Assembly: GCA_910586245.1 (NCBI GenBank)
Contig: CAJUFY010000001.1
Span: 318,968 to 382,967, forward strand
Origin: an uncultured Christensenella sp.
GTDB lineage: Bacteria; Bacillota; Clostridia; Christensenellales; Borkfalkiaceae
Reading direction: 5' to 3'
DNA length: 64,000 nucleotides
Each line of letters begins with the position of its first letter. Position 1 is the stretch's first letter. Positions 26,253 to 34,963 of this stretch are shown piece by piece. The translations under genes were made by a program, and so were the position numbers. The notes under the pieces were generated by a model. It was not told the DNA's origin and did no database searches. It was given only the letters and a program-made list of their open reading frames with translations.

Positions 26253-26543
26253 TCAGAACGCGATATGTTTGAAATCCTTCCGCGAAGAACGGCGGTAAAA
26301 AATCGCCTTTCTGCCGATGACCGCCACGACTTCCGCGCCCAGCAAGTCGGCGATGTTCGCGGCAAGATTTTCGCCGTCGTCCGCAGACGCGGGCAGCAAA
26401 TTCACCTTGATCAGTTCGCGCGCTTCCAGCGCTTCGGAAAGGCTCTTGATCAGATTTTCGCCGATCCCCTCTTTGCCCACCTGCGCGATCGGCTTCGTCA
26501 CCGCCGCCAACGATTTTAAATTGCTTCTCTGTTTGCTCGTCAT
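26253..26543 (-). CDS. yhbY: YhbY-family CRM-domain RNA-binding protein
   Basis: A 96-residue, single CRM domain protein. It has the family pattern: TSKQRSNLKSLA at the start, the loop GKEGIGENLI (about 23-32), KVNLL and VAVIGRKAIFYR near the end. YhbY binds pre-50S ribosomal particles. It starts 12 bases after obg, a common pairing of ribosome-assembly genes in Firmicutes. Confidence 0.9.
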   Translation of the reverse strand: MTSKQRSNLKSLAAVTKPIAQVGKEGIGENLIKSLSEALEARELIKVNLLPASADDGENLAANIADLLGAEVVAVIGRKAIFYRRSSRKDFKHIAF

Positions 26544-26555
26544 ACGTCTTTCCTC

Positions 26556-27833
26556 TCAAATTACAAAATCAAATTCCACGTCCCCGACGACCACGGTGTC
26601 GCCCGGACGGCAGCCCAGCTTCGTCAGTTCTTTGAACACGCCCCTAAGCTTTAACACCCGCTGAAAATACGCCATCGAATCGGGATTCGTCAGCACGACG
26701 TTGCGGCAGAGCATATCGACCAGCCCCCCGACGACGACGTACGCGCCCTCTTCGTCCCGATAAATTTCGTACTGCGTATTGTCTGCCTGCGCAAATTCGA
26801 ATTCCTCGGCGGGAATACGTTCGGCGGGCGGAAGCGTTTCCAGCATGGCGGAAAGCTCGCCGAGGAGCGCCTGCAAGCCCTCGCCTTTGAGCGCGGCGAT
26901 CGGGAAGAGTTTGTACTTCTTCCCGTACTTCTTCCGAAAGCGCGTTAAATTTTCTTCCGCGCCGAAACAGTCGCATTTGTTCAGCGCGACGATCTGGGGG
27001 AGCGCGCCGAGCTTTTCGGAATACGATTTGAGTTCGCGGTTGATCGTTTCGAAGTCGGCGAGGGGATCCCTCCCCTCCATGCCCGAAATATCCACCACGT
27101 GGCAGATCGCGCGCGTGCGCTCGATGTGGCGCAGAAAGTCGTGACCGAGCCCCGCGCCGTCTGCAGCGCCCTCGATCAGTCCGGGAATGTCGGCAACGAT
27201 AAAAGACTTTTCGAAATGCCGTACGACGCCCAGATTCGGCGAAAGCGTAGTAAAGTGATAATCCGCGATCTTCGGCTTTGCCGCCGAAACTTTGGAAAGG
27301 AGCGTGCTCTTGCCCACGTTGGGGAAACCAACCAGCCCGACGTCGGCGATGACTTTCATTTCGAGCACGACGGTATGCGCCTGCGTTTTTACGCCCTTCT
27401 GCGCAAAATTCGGCGCATGGCGGCGCGCCGTGGTAAAGCGAACGTTGCCCTTGCCGCCCCGCCCGCCTTCGAGCAGACAGACTTTTTCGCCGTCTTCGTA
27501 CACGTCGAAAATCACCTTGCCGCTCTCGTAATCACGCACGAGCGTCCCGCACGGAACTTTGATCACGACGTCCTTTCCGCTCTTGCCGCAGCACTGGTTG
27601 GTGCCGCCGCGCTCGCCGTTTTCGGCAAAATATTTGGACGTGAAACGGAAGGAAAGCAGATCGTTCATATCCTTGTCGCCGACAAAATAAACGCCGCCGC
27701 CGTTTCCGCCGTCGCCGCCGTCCGGCCCGCAAGCGGGTTTTCCCTTATACGCTTTAAAGGAATTCATGCCGTCGCCGCCGTCGCCCGCCTTGACGGTAAT
27801 TTTTACTTTATCGGTAAATACCTTGTTGTCCAT
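26556..27833 (-). CDS. obg: GTPase Obg/CgtA
   Basis: A 425-residue essential GTPase for 50S ribosome maturation and stress signalling. The N-terminal glycine-rich Obg domain (about 1-158), the G domain with P-loop GFPNVGKST (about 165-173), DIPG and NKCD, and a C-terminal OCT domain (about 345-425) are all present. The promoter TTGTCT-N17-TATACT (27840-27868) ends six bases before the ATG, so the mRNA is probably leaderless; no ribosome site precedes it. yhbY follows in the operon. Confidence 0.97.
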   Translation of the reverse strand: MDNKVFTDKVKITVKAGDGGDGMNSFKAYKGKPACGPDGGDGGNGGGVYFVGDKDMNDLLSFRFTSKYFAENGERGGTNQCCGKSGKDVVIKVPCGTLVRDYESGKVIFDVYEDGEKVCLLEGGRGGKGNVRFTTARRHAPNFAQKGVKTQAHTVVLEMKVIADVGLVGFPNVGKSTLLSKVSAAKPKIADYHFTTLSPNLGVVRHFEKSFIVADIPGLIEGAADGAGLGHDFLRHIERTRAICHVVDISGMEGRDPLADFETINRELKSYSEKLGALPQIVALNKCDCFGAEENLTRFRKKYGKKYKLFPIAALKGEGLQALLGELSAMLETLPPAERIPAEEFEFAQADNTQYEIYRDEEGAYVVVGGLVDMLCRNVVLTNPDSMAYFQRVLKLRGVFKELTKLGCRPGDTVVVGDVEFDFVI

Positions 27834-27839
27834 AAAAAC

Positions 27840-27868
27840 AGTATAACAGAAAGAATGAAAAAAGACAA
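27840..27868 (-). promoter_or_regulatory. Promoter of obg, leaderless
   Basis: TTGTCT and TATACT, 17-bp spacer; only six bases separate the -10 box from the start codon. Confidence 0.7.
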
Positions 27869-27905
27869 TCGTTTCCGCTTTTCGGTGAAATTTTTTACAA
27901 AAGCG

Positions 27906-27933
27906 TTACAAAAACGGAAAACGGTGGTACAAT
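27906..27933 (+). promoter_or_regulatory. Promoter of the zinc metallopeptidase gene
   Basis: TTACAA and TACAAT with a 16-bp spacer, divergent from the obg promoter. A GAGG ribosome site follows. Confidence 0.65.
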
Positions 27934-27950
27934 AAATACGAGGTATTATT

Positions 27951-28673
27951 ATGTATTATTATCTGTTATTCCTCCTGATTCTGATTCCCTTCCTTGCCTT
28001 TTCCGGCTGGGCGAGCGCAAGGGTCGGATCCACGTATTCGGCGTTCGATAAAATCGCCAACCGTTCCTGTATGACGGGTTACGACACCGCGACGCGCTTG
28101 ATGCACAACCGCGGCGTGTACGATATTGCCGTAAACCGCGTGGACGGAAAACTGACCGATCATTACAACCCTTCGAAAAAAGTCGTGAATCTTTCCATGA
28201 GCACCTTCGGCAGCGCGTCGGTTGCGAGCGTTGCCGTTGCCGCGCACGAGGTCGGGCACGTAATGCAAAAACAGGAAGGATACGTTCCCTATAAAATCAG
28301 AAACGTGCTCGTGCCGCTTACGAATATCGGTTCCCGTCTTGCGCTGCCCTTGATTCTGATCGGCATTTTGCTCGACGCGTTCTGGTACGCCGCCCCTATG
28401 CCCGTGGGCGAGTGGATCGTGTACGCGGGAATCGCGCTCTACGGACTTTCGACGCTGTTCATGCTCGTGACGCTGCCCGTGGAATTCAACGCCAGCAAAC
28501 GCGCGAAAAAGATGCTCGTGGAGGACGGCGTTCTTGCGCCCGAAGAAGTTGCGGGGGCAAGCAAAGTTCTGAGCGCCGCCGCCCTCACCTACGTTGCGGC
28601 TCTTTGCGTTTCGCTCGTGTACTTCCTGCGGTTCATGCTGATCGCGCTTTCCTTCCTACGCAAAAGAAACTGA
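27951..28673 (+). CDS. Membrane zinc metallopeptidase, YugP family
   Basis: A 240-residue membrane protein. A first transmembrane helix (about 3-22) is followed by a globular part with the zinc motif HEVGH (about 93-97) inside VAAHEVGHVMQKQEGY, and further transmembrane helices near 120-150, 160-180 and 205-235. This is the layout of the YugP/DUF neutral zinc peptidase family, whose substrate is unknown. It is a single gene ended by a strong terminator. Confidence 0.88.
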   Translation: MYYYLLFLLILIPFLAFSGWASARVGSTYSAFDKIANRSCMTGYDTATRLMHNRGVYDIAVNRVDGKLTDHYNPSKKVVNLSMSTFGSASVASVAVAAHEVGHVMQKQEGYVPYKIRNVLVPLTNIGSRLALPLILIGILLDAFWYAAPMPVGEWIVYAGIALYGLSTLFMLVTLPVEFNASKRAKKMLVEDGVLAPEEVAGASKVLSAAALTYVAALCVSLVYFLRFMLIALSFLRKRN

Positions 28674-28683
28674 TTGCAAAATA

Positions 28684-28714
28684 AAACTCCGCCCCCAACG
28701 GGCGGAGTTTTTTT
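28684..28714. terminator. Bidirectional terminator
   Basis: A perfect 11-bp stem (AAACTCCGCCC with GGGCGGAGTTT) with a T-run after it on the plus strand and a weaker one on the minus strand, between convergent genes. Confidence 0.9.
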
Positions 28715-29912
28715 ACAGCCGTTTTGCGATAGCGTATAAAAACGCTTCGGAATTGCATTTTTTCGGTTCGATCCCTTCGCGGGAAAACAGCGGAATCAGA
28801 TCCCCCGTCATTTCCCCTTCTTCGATCGTGGCGACGGTCGCCCGCTCCAACTTTTCCGCAAAGGAAACGAGTTCGGAATTGCCGTCCAGTTCCCCGCGCT
28901 TTTTCAAAGCGCCCGTCCAGGCGAAGATGGTCGCCACCGAGTTGGTGGAAGTTTCTTCCCCTTTCAGATGTTTATAATAGTGCCGCGTCACCGTGCCGTG
29001 CGCCGCTTCGTATTCGTATTTACCGTCCGGCGAAACGAGTACCGAAGTCATCATTCCGAGCGAACCGTACGCGGTTGCCACCATGTCGCTCATGACGTCG
29101 CCGTCGTAATTCTTGCACGCCCAGAGCATGCCGCCTTCCGAACGCATGACGCGAGCGACCGCGTCGTCGATCAGCGTATACAGATAATCGATCCCCGCTT
29201 CGCAAAAGCGCGCTTCGTATTCGCCGTACACTTCCGCAAAAATCTGTTTGAATCTACCGTCGTACGTTTTGGCGATCGTATCCTTCGTCGCAAAGATCAT
29301 CGGAATTTTTCTGTCCAACGCATAGCGGAAACAGGAATGCGCGAAGGAACGGATGGATTCGTCCGTATTGTGCATACCCTGCAAAACGCCGCCGCCCGCA
29401 AAGCTGTGAATCGGCGTACGGGAAACTTCCTTGCCCTCCTTTTCGGTCACGAGGTAGGCGGTTTCGCCCGCGCTCGCGGCGTAATCGACCGCGGAGTATA
29501 CGTCGCCGTACGCGTGGCGGGCGAGCACGATCGGCTTCGTCCATCCGGGCACGTACGAACGGATTCCCTTGCACAGGATCGGCGCGCGGAACACCGTGCC
29601 GTCCAAAATTCTGCGGATCGTACCGTTCGGGCTCTTCCACATGCGGTGCAAATTGTACTCGCTCATGCGCTGCAAATTGGGCGTGATCGTAGCGCATTTC
29701 ACTGCGACGCCGTATTTCTTCGCCGCGAGCGCGCTTTGCACCGTCACCTCGTCTTCCGTCTCGTCGCGGTGCGCAAGCCCCAGATCGTAATATTCCGTAT
29801 TCAGTTCCACGTAGGGTGCAATTAAAATTTCTTTGATCTTTGCCCACAGAATGCGGGTCATTTCGTCGCCGTCCATTTCCACGAGCGGCGTCCGCATGGT
29901 AATCTTCGCCAT
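28713..29912 (-). CDS. icd: NADP-dependent isocitrate dehydrogenase
   Basis: A 399-residue enzyme of the eukaryote-like dimeric type, oxidising isocitrate to 2-oxoglutarate. Typical segments are PLVEMDGDEMTRILW at the start, TITPNLQRM, WKSPNGTIRRILDGTVFR (substrate loop), YDGDVMSDMVA (metal-binding Asp residues) and AAHGTVTRHYYKH. The start follows GAAAGGTG; a 17-residue extension is unlikely. It supplies 2-oxoglutarate for amino-acid synthesis. It has its own promoter inside the end of ddl. Confidence 0.93.
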   Translation of the reverse strand: MAKITMRTPLVEMDGDEMTRILWAKIKEILIAPYVELNTEYYDLGLAHRDETEDEVTVQSALAAKKYGVAVKCATITPNLQRMSEYNLHRMWKSPNGTIRRILDGTVFRAPILCKGIRSYVPGWTKPIVLARHAYGDVYSAVDYAASAGETAYLVTEKEGKEVSRTPIHSFAGGGVLQGMHNTDESIRSFAHSCFRYALDRKIPMIFATKDTIAKTYDGRFKQIFAEVYGEYEARFCEAGIDYLYTLIDDAVARVMRSEGGMLWACKNYDGDVMSDMVATAYGSLGMMTSVLVSPDGKYEYEAAHGTVTRHYYKHLKGEETSTNSVATIFAWTGALKKRGELDGNSELVSFAEKLERATVATIEEGEMTGDLIPLFSREGIEPKKCNSEAFLYAIAKRL

Positions 29913-29934
29913 AAATTCACCTTTCCTTTGTGAT

Positions 29935-29963
29935 ATTATAACGGATTTTACCGCCGTTTGCAA
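29935..29963 (-). promoter_or_regulatory. Promoter of icd
   Basis: TTGCAA and TATAAT with a 17-bp spacer, overlapping the last codons of ddl. Confidence 0.7.
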
Positions 29964-31042
29964 CCTTTTGCGCCCGTAAATACGGGGGCGGAGAGAATTC
30001 CCGTCCGCACGAAATTCTTTTGCGGTTCCGGCTTCGCTTCCTCGACGAGGGAAACCAGCAGATCGCGCGCCTGCGTCAGCGATTCGCCGAACAGATAACA
30101 GGCGAGCGAACCGGGCACGGTATTCAGTTCGTTAAAATACAATTGTCCTTCGCTCACCAAAAAATCCGCGCGCACGACGCCCCGCACGTGAAAGCTCTGA
30201 TAAATGCGCTTCACGCAGTCGCGGATCTGCCCCGTAATCTCTTCCGGCAAATCCGCGGGGATCTGCGAATTGCGCTTGCCCGTTCCTTCGTACTTTTCCG
30301 AAAAAGAGAGAATCTGATCGTCGGAAAAAACCTCTTCGCATTCGGAAAGAACCACCTCGCCGTCTTTGCGGTAGGCGGCGCAGTTGATATCCCGCTTGCG
30401 GGGCAGATATTTTTCGACGAGCGCGCCGTCGTCCAGACGGAAGGCAAGCGCGAGCGCTTCTTTCAGTTCCCGCCCGTCGGCGGCGACTTTGATCCCGATG
30501 CTCGAACCCAGTCTGGAAGGTTTGACGATGAGCGGATAGCCGAGCGCTTCCGCGCGTGCAAGAATTTCTTCCATCGGGTCGCTTTCGCCCGCCGCAAAAC
30601 TTTCGACAACGGGGATCCCCAACCCCTTTGCCGCAATCTTCCCCAGTTCCTTGCTCATGAACGCGGAGGACACGGCAAGATCGGGCGAAGCGCACGGAAT
30701 GCCGTGCCAGCGCAACAGCGCCGAGAGCGTACCGTCCTCCCCCGCGCCGCCGTGACAGCAATTGAGCGCGGCAACGGGCTCCGCAATCTTTTTTTTGCGT
30801 TTCTTTGCAAGCACGAGCGCCTTCTCGCCGAACGCGGCGGCGGGAAATTTTTTTGCGTCGAAATCGCGGAAATCCCCGATTTCGCGCATCTCCCGCGAAG
30901 CGTACATGCCGCCGTCCTGCGCAAGATACACGGGAAGGACGTCGTAGCGATCGCGCAGAAGATTGACCGCCAGCATGCCCGTTATCACCGAAATTTCGTG
31001 TTCGTTGGATTTTCCGCCGAAAAAAATTGCAACCGTTTTCAT
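29948..31042 (-). CDS. ddl: D-alanine--D-alanine ligase
   Basis: A 364-residue ATP-grasp ligase making D-Ala-D-Ala for peptidoglycan. Seen are the N-terminal FGGKSNEHEIS motif, CHGGAGEDGTL, the ATP-binding VKPSRLGSSIG (about 176-186) and the closing VRADFLV and NELNTVPG segments. The start follows CAGGAGG. A strong hairpin terminator (31060-31086) ends just before this ribosome site, so expression needs read-through or a promoter I cannot see. murF lies upstream, beyond a nitroreductase gene. Confidence 0.95.
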   Translation of the reverse strand: MKTVAIFFGGKSNEHEISVITGMLAVNLLRDRYDVLPVYLAQDGGMYASREMREIGDFRDFDAKKFPAAAFGEKALVLAKKRKKKIAEPVAALNCCHGGAGEDGTLSALLRWHGIPCASPDLAVSSAFMSKELGKIAAKGLGIPVVESFAAGESDPMEEILARAEALGYPLIVKPSRLGSSIGIKVAADGRELKEALALAFRLDDGALVEKYLPRKRDINCAAYRKDGEVVLSECEEVFSDDQILSFSEKYEGTGKRNSQIPADLPEEITGQIRDCVKRIYQSFHVRGVVRADFLVSEGQLYFNELNTVPGSLACYLFGESLTQARDLLVSLVEEAKPEPQKNFVRTGILSAPVFTGAKGCKRR

Positions 31043-31059
31043 AATGCCTCCTGAAAAAT

Positions 31060-31086
31060 AAAAAACACCGAAGTTTCTCTTCGGTG
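31060..31086 (-). terminator. Terminator between the nitroreductase gene and ddl
   Basis: CACCGAAG and CTTCGGTG arms with an interrupted T-run on the minus strand. It lies about ten bases before the ddl ribosome site, a position also suited to attenuation. Confidence 0.85.
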
Positions 31087-31105
31087 ATCATATTATGCCG
31101 TACGC

Positions 31106-31624
31106 TTAAAATTTGTTGTAAAACACGAGTTCTTTTTCGTCGCGGTATTCGGTATGGCGCGGATTCGGCGCAGCGTCGGGCGCGGGATAACCGAGCACCA
31201 ACAGTGCGACGGGCTCCAGTTCTTCGGGAATTTCAAACGCTTCCCGCATTGCCTGGGGATCGAAGTGCATCACCCACACGGAACCGACGCCCAGATCGGC
31301 GGCGGCAAGCATGAGGTGCGTCGTCACGATGCTCGCGTCCACCTCGCCGCTCGGCTTTCCGTCGTAACGGCGCACCCAGCATTCCGTACGATGATAACAC
31401 ACGAGCATTGCCGCGGGCGCGTCGAAATGACACTTCGTACAGGTTTTCAGCTTGTTCAGCTGCGCTTCGCCGTCGAGCACGAGAATGCGCTGCGGCTGCA
31501 AATTGCAAGCCGTGGGCGCAAGGTGCCCCGCCTTTAAAATGCGTTCCAGCGTTTCCCGCGGAATCTTTTCCGATCGAAACGAACGCACCGAATAACGCGT
31601 TTCCGCCAACTGTAAAAAATCCAT
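31106..31624 (-). CDS. Nitroreductase-family FMN-dependent oxidoreductase
   Basis: A 172-residue nitroreductase-fold protein. Seen are the N-terminal RYSVRSFRSEKI (FMN phosphate contact), LAPTACNLQPQRI and the C-terminal AADLGVGSVWVMHFD and LLVLGYPA segments. Such proteins reduce quinones, flavins or nitro compounds with NAD(P)H; the substrate cannot be predicted. It is shorter than the 200-220 residues usual for the family. It lies 18 bases after murF and is probably in its operon. Confidence 0.88.
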   Translation of the reverse strand: MDFLQLAETRYSVRSFRSEKIPRETLERILKAGHLAPTACNLQPQRILVLDGEAQLNKLKTCTKCHFDAPAAMLVCYHRTECWVRRYDGKPSGEVDASIVTTHLMLAAADLGVGSVWVMHFDPQAMREAFEIPEELEPVALLVLGYPAPDAAPNPRHTEYRDEKELVFYNKF

Positions 31625-31642
31625 GAATCCTCTCCCGTAAAT

Positions 31643-33226
31643 TTAACGATAGCAATCGGGCAGATCGTTCAAAAACAGCACGCAGTCCCCTGCCGAAAGT
31701 TCGCTTGCAAAAATTTCCCGCGCCTTTTCCAGCGTCGGCACGACGCGGAGTTTGCTCTCGTCGCCGCCCGCGTTCAGATAGCCGTTGCGCAGCGTGAGAA
31801 CGCGCGTTTCCCCCACCAGAATCACGCCGTCCAGCCCGACGAAAGAAGCGCCGAGCGCCTCGTTCTCTTCCCGTTCCAACGCGCCAAGTTCCACAAGACC
31901 GGGCGTAACCACGTACTTTTTGCCCGAAAAGGTATTTAAGGTTTCCACTGCGTCGCGCGCGCCCGCAACGTTCGAATTGTACGAATCGTCTAAAATCACG
32001 AGTCCGTTCGCGTCGATCCGTTCCAGCCGGTGCGGCACGGGTTTCACGTTCGCAACGCCCCGCGCGATCTCTTCCGCCGTCATGCCGAGTTGCAGACACA
32101 GCGCCGCCGCGAGCGCAACGTCCTGCGCCGCATGCCTGCCGTAGAGGGGCAGGGAAACGGGAATTTTTTCCGTTCCCAGTCGAAGCACGAAGGAAACGCC
32201 CGCTTCGCTCAGCGCGATCTCTTCCGCGCCGAAATCCCGCCCTTCGAGAAGCGCGCCCTCTTTTCCGCAATCCGCGCTTGCGCCGAGCACGACACAGCGA
32301 GCGCGTTCGGCAAGCACGCACTTTTCCGCTTTGATCGCATCGAGCGAGCCGAACGTTTCCAGATGCTGGCAACACACGCCCGTGACCACGGCGTATTCGG
32401 GTTTGACGAGATCGCACAGTTCGGCGATGTCCCCCGTGTTGCGCGCGCCCATTTCCGCAAGAAAAATATCGCAGTCCAGCCCGCCCTCGTTCACCGCGCG
32501 GGCAATGCCGAGCGGCGTATTGTAGGACGCGGGCGTCGCGATCACGCGGAATTTTTCGCTTAAAATCGCCGCGGCGTAATTCTTTACGCTGGTCTTGCCG
32601 AAGCTGCCGGTGATCCCCGCTTTTTTGCAGCCGCAGAAGTCGAGCGCGTTTTGCGCCTTTTTCACGAATTTTTTACCGTGCGGAATTTCGTACGCTTGCA
32701 TGAGCAGATTCGAAAACGCAATCACGAGCGGCAGCACGAGCGGCAGCAGCGCGAAATACACGAAACGGAATAACAGATACCATTCGTTCCCGATCAGCTG
32801 CCCCAGCGCGGCGCAGCCGAAGCCGAGCCCGCAGCCGATTCCCGCAAGCAGAATTAAATTGCACACGCCCAGACGGATCATGCGCGGCGTGGGATTCGCC
32901 TTTACTTTGAGCGCGCGCTTGTGTTCCGCAATGCAGTACAGCAGAATCACGCCCGCAAACGGCAGGGCGGAAACAAGGTTCGCGCCCTTGTGCCCCAAAA
33001 AACAGAAGCACAGATTCACGAGCGCAAGCAACAGCCCCAGCGAGATCGCAAGCAGCACGAGCCGCCGCTCTTCCAGATTGCCTTTTTTGAAACAGAATTT
33101 TAAAAAGGCTTTGCCGCGATAACCCTGTTGCTGTAAAATTCCGAGCATGCGCAAGCAAACGAGCGAGAACAGCCAGCCCGTGAAAATACCGCCGAATACG
33201 ATTCCCAGAATCATGGAAAGATTCAT
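31643..33226 (-). CDS. murF: MurF-type UDP-MurNAc-tripeptide--D-Ala-D-Ala ligase with N-terminal membrane domain
   Basis: A 527-residue protein. The first 185 residues carry five or so hydrophobic helices (about 5-27, 55-75, 85-100, 115-140, 150-170). The remainder is a Mur ligase with P-loop GSFGKTSVKN (about 210), AEMGARNTGDI, HRLERI and LDDSYNSN motifs. MurF joins D-Ala-D-Ala to the UDP-MurNAc peptide, the step after Ddl. The ordinary enzyme is soluble and about 450 residues, so the membrane domain is an addition found in some Clostridia. The start overlaps the hydrolase gene upstream as ATGA. Confidence 0.85.
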   Translation of the reverse strand: MNLSMILGIVFGGIFTGWLFSLVCLRMLGILQQQGYRGKAFLKFCFKKGNLEERRLVLLAISLGLLLALVNLCFCFLGHKGANLVSALPFAGVILLYCIAEHKRALKVKANPTPRMIRLGVCNLILLAGIGCGLGFGCAALGQLIGNEWYLLFRFVYFALLPLVLPLVIAFSNLLMQAYEIPHGKKFVKKAQNALDFCGCKKAGITGSFGKTSVKNYAAAILSEKFRVIATPASYNTPLGIARAVNEGGLDCDIFLAEMGARNTGDIAELCDLVKPEYAVVTGVCCQHLETFGSLDAIKAEKCVLAERARCVVLGASADCGKEGALLEGRDFGAEEIALSEAGVSFVLRLGTEKIPVSLPLYGRHAAQDVALAAALCLQLGMTAEEIARGVANVKPVPHRLERIDANGLVILDDSYNSNVAGARDAVETLNTFSGKKYVVTPGLVELGALEREENEALGASFVGLDGVILVGETRVLTLRNGYLNAGGDESKLRVVPTLEKAREIFASELSAGDCVLFLNDLPDCYR

Positions 33227-33921
33227 TTTAAAAACTCCTCCGCCGCCAGATTGAATCCGAGCGGATCATCGAGATGCGCAAAGTGCCCGCAGCCTTCCAT
33301 TACGGTCAGTTTGCTCCCCTTCACGCAAGATCGGTAAATTTGCGCCGAGGAAACGGGCGTTTCGCCGTCGCGCGCGCCGTTGATAAAGAGCACGGGCACG
33401 CCGATCTTCTTCGCGTCTTCGCGCAGATCCTCGTTCACGATTTTTTTATAACTTTCCCGCATGAGCGGGGAAAGGCTCTTGTATTCCGTACTGCCGAATT
33501 TCCGTTCGGCATAGCGCGGCGCGATTTTTTTCACGAAACGGTACGTTTTGACGCGCAGTTTGTACGAAAGCGTGCGCTTGGGGATAATCCCCGCACAGCC
33601 GCACAACACCGCGCGCGCGAACAGATCGCCGCGGGAAAGGCACTTTACCGCCACCCGCCCGCCGAACGAATGCGCGATCACGCGGGGGGAAAGGATTTTC
33701 ATTTCACTCAGCGCTTCCGTCAGCCAGTCGGCGTAATCGGAAACGGAGTACGCGCGCGTCAGTTTTTCCGCTTCGCCGAACCCGGGAAAATCGAACGCGG
33801 TCACGCGGTAGAATTTGGAAAAATAAGATATCTGCGGGTAAAAACTCTCTTTGGAAGCGAGATAGCCGTGCAACATCACCAGGTCTTCGCCGCTCCCTTT
33901 CTGTAAATAAGAAAGTTTCAA
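33223..33921 (-). CDS. Alpha/beta hydrolase
   Basis: A 232-residue alpha/beta-hydrolase. The oxyanion motif MLHGYLASK, the nucleophile elbow AHSFGGR with catalytic Ser (about 96), a late Asp (NGARDGETP) and His (GCGHFAHLD) make a complete triad. The substrate is not predictable. ATGA overlaps link it to rimI upstream and murF downstream. Confidence 0.88.
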   Translation of the reverse strand: MKLSYLQKGSGEDLVMLHGYLASKESFYPQISYFSKFYRVTAFDFPGFGEAEKLTRAYSVSDYADWLTEALSEMKILSPRVIAHSFGGRVAVKCLSRGDLFARAVLCGCAGIIPKRTLSYKLRVKTYRFVKKIAPRYAERKFGSTEYKSLSPLMRESYKKIVNEDLREDAKKIGVPVLFINGARDGETPVSSAQIYRSCVKGSKLTVMEGCGHFAHLDDPLGFNLAAEEFLK

Positions 33922-34355
33922 TCGAGCTCCTTTTTCATAACGAGGGCGTCCTCGCCGTCGGGATAGTAGCGGCTGCGGCAGTAAACGCCCGCAAAACCGC
34001 GCTTTAAATAGAGCGTCTGCGCGGACGCGTTGGAAACGCGGACTTCCAAAAACACCCGTTTCACCCCTCTGCGCCGCGCCTCTTCGAGTAAGTCGTCTAA
34101 AATTTTTCCGCCGCGGCCGCAGCTGCGGTACATTTCGGCGGTGGCGATCAGCTGGATTTCCCCCTCGTCGAGCGCGACGCTCAGCCCGCCGTACGCGACG
34201 ATCGAACCGTCCTCTTCGAGCAGGGAACCAAAAAAATTATCCGAAACGAAGGAGTCGGCAAGCATTCTGCGGTTCCAGCCTTCGGCGGCAAAACATTCCT
34301 TTTCCAGCGCGGCGATGCCGTCTAAATCCTCCATCGTCCAACTTCTGCCGTTCAT
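33918..34355 (-). CDS. rimI: Ribosomal protein S18-alanine N-acetyltransferase RimI
   Basis: A 145-residue GNAT acetyltransferase. The acetyl-CoA loop RSCGRGGKILDDLLEEA (about 79-95) and FLEVRVSNASAQTLYLKRGF are family hallmarks, with RSRYYPDGEDALVMKKEL at the end. The start (MNGRSWTMEDLD) follows GGAGG and overlaps the end of tsaB as ATGA; a longer frame would run far into tsaB. The tsaE-tsaB-rimI order is conserved in many bacteria. Confidence 0.92.
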   Translation of the reverse strand: MNGRSWTMEDLDGIAALEKECFAAEGWNRRMLADSFVSDNFFGSLLEEDGSIVAYGGLSVALDEGEIQLIATAEMYRSCGRGGKILDDLLEEARRRGVKRVFLEVRVSNASAQTLYLKRGFAGVYCRSRYYPDGEDALVMKKELD

Positions 34356-34963
34356 TTGCGCGCCTCCTCCGCCGAACTCTTCCGCAAATACAGCGCCGTA
34401 AGCGCCGCGGCGGGAACGCGCTTTCCGCTTTGCGCAAGCACGGCGTTCACCAGCCCGTCGCAAGGATCGACTTTGCGGCACCCTTCGAATAAAACTTCCG
34501 CCGCCGCGGGTACAAACCCTTCGGCGATTTTATCGCGCACCTCTTCCGACGAAAGAAAAGCGGGCGGCGATAAAATGCTCCTGTCTTCGCCGTAACCGCA
34601 GGCGTAATAATTGCCGTGTCCCGCGCCGACGAGCGCAAGCAGTTTGCCTCCCGTTTCAGCGTATGCGATACAGTCCAAAGAGGTTACCGCAACGGCGGGT
34701 TTATCGCAGGCGAAACACAGTCCTTTTACCGTGGAAATCCCGATGCGGATTCCCGTGAACGATCCCGGCCCCGTCACGCAGGCGATGAAATCGCATTCGC
34801 CGACCGACAAATCCGCGCGTTTTAAAATCGTTTCGATCTGATCCGTTAAAACCGTGGAATGCCGCGCCGTGCAGTCGGGCACGAACGCAACCTGCGTTTC
34901 CCCTTCGCGGCAAGCGGCAAGCGACAGATAAGCCGCGCTCGTATCGATTGCAAGAAAATTCAA
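34352..34963 (-). CDS. tsaB: tRNA threonylcarbamoyladenosine biosynthesis protein TsaB
   Basis: A 203-residue ASKHA-fold protein that forms part of the t6A complex with TsaD and TsaE. Motifs are LAIDTSAAYLSLA, HSTVLTDQIETIL, CVTGPGSFTGIRIG and VAVTSLDCIA. No ATG fits the N-terminus. The best start is TTG, overlapping the tsaE stop as TTGA and preceded by GAGGGAG at good distance. A frame beginning upstream would lie mostly inside tsaE. Confidence 0.9.
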   Translation of the reverse strand: MNFLAIDTSAAYLSLAACREGETQVAFVPDCTARHSTVLTDQIETILKRADLSVGECDFIACVTGPGSFTGIRIGISTVKGLCFACDKPAVAVTSLDCIAYAETGGKLLALVGAGHGNYYACGYGEDRSILSPPAFLSSEEVRDKIAEGFVPAAAEVLFEGCRKVDPCDGLVNAVLAQSGKRVPAAALTALYLRKSSAEEARK

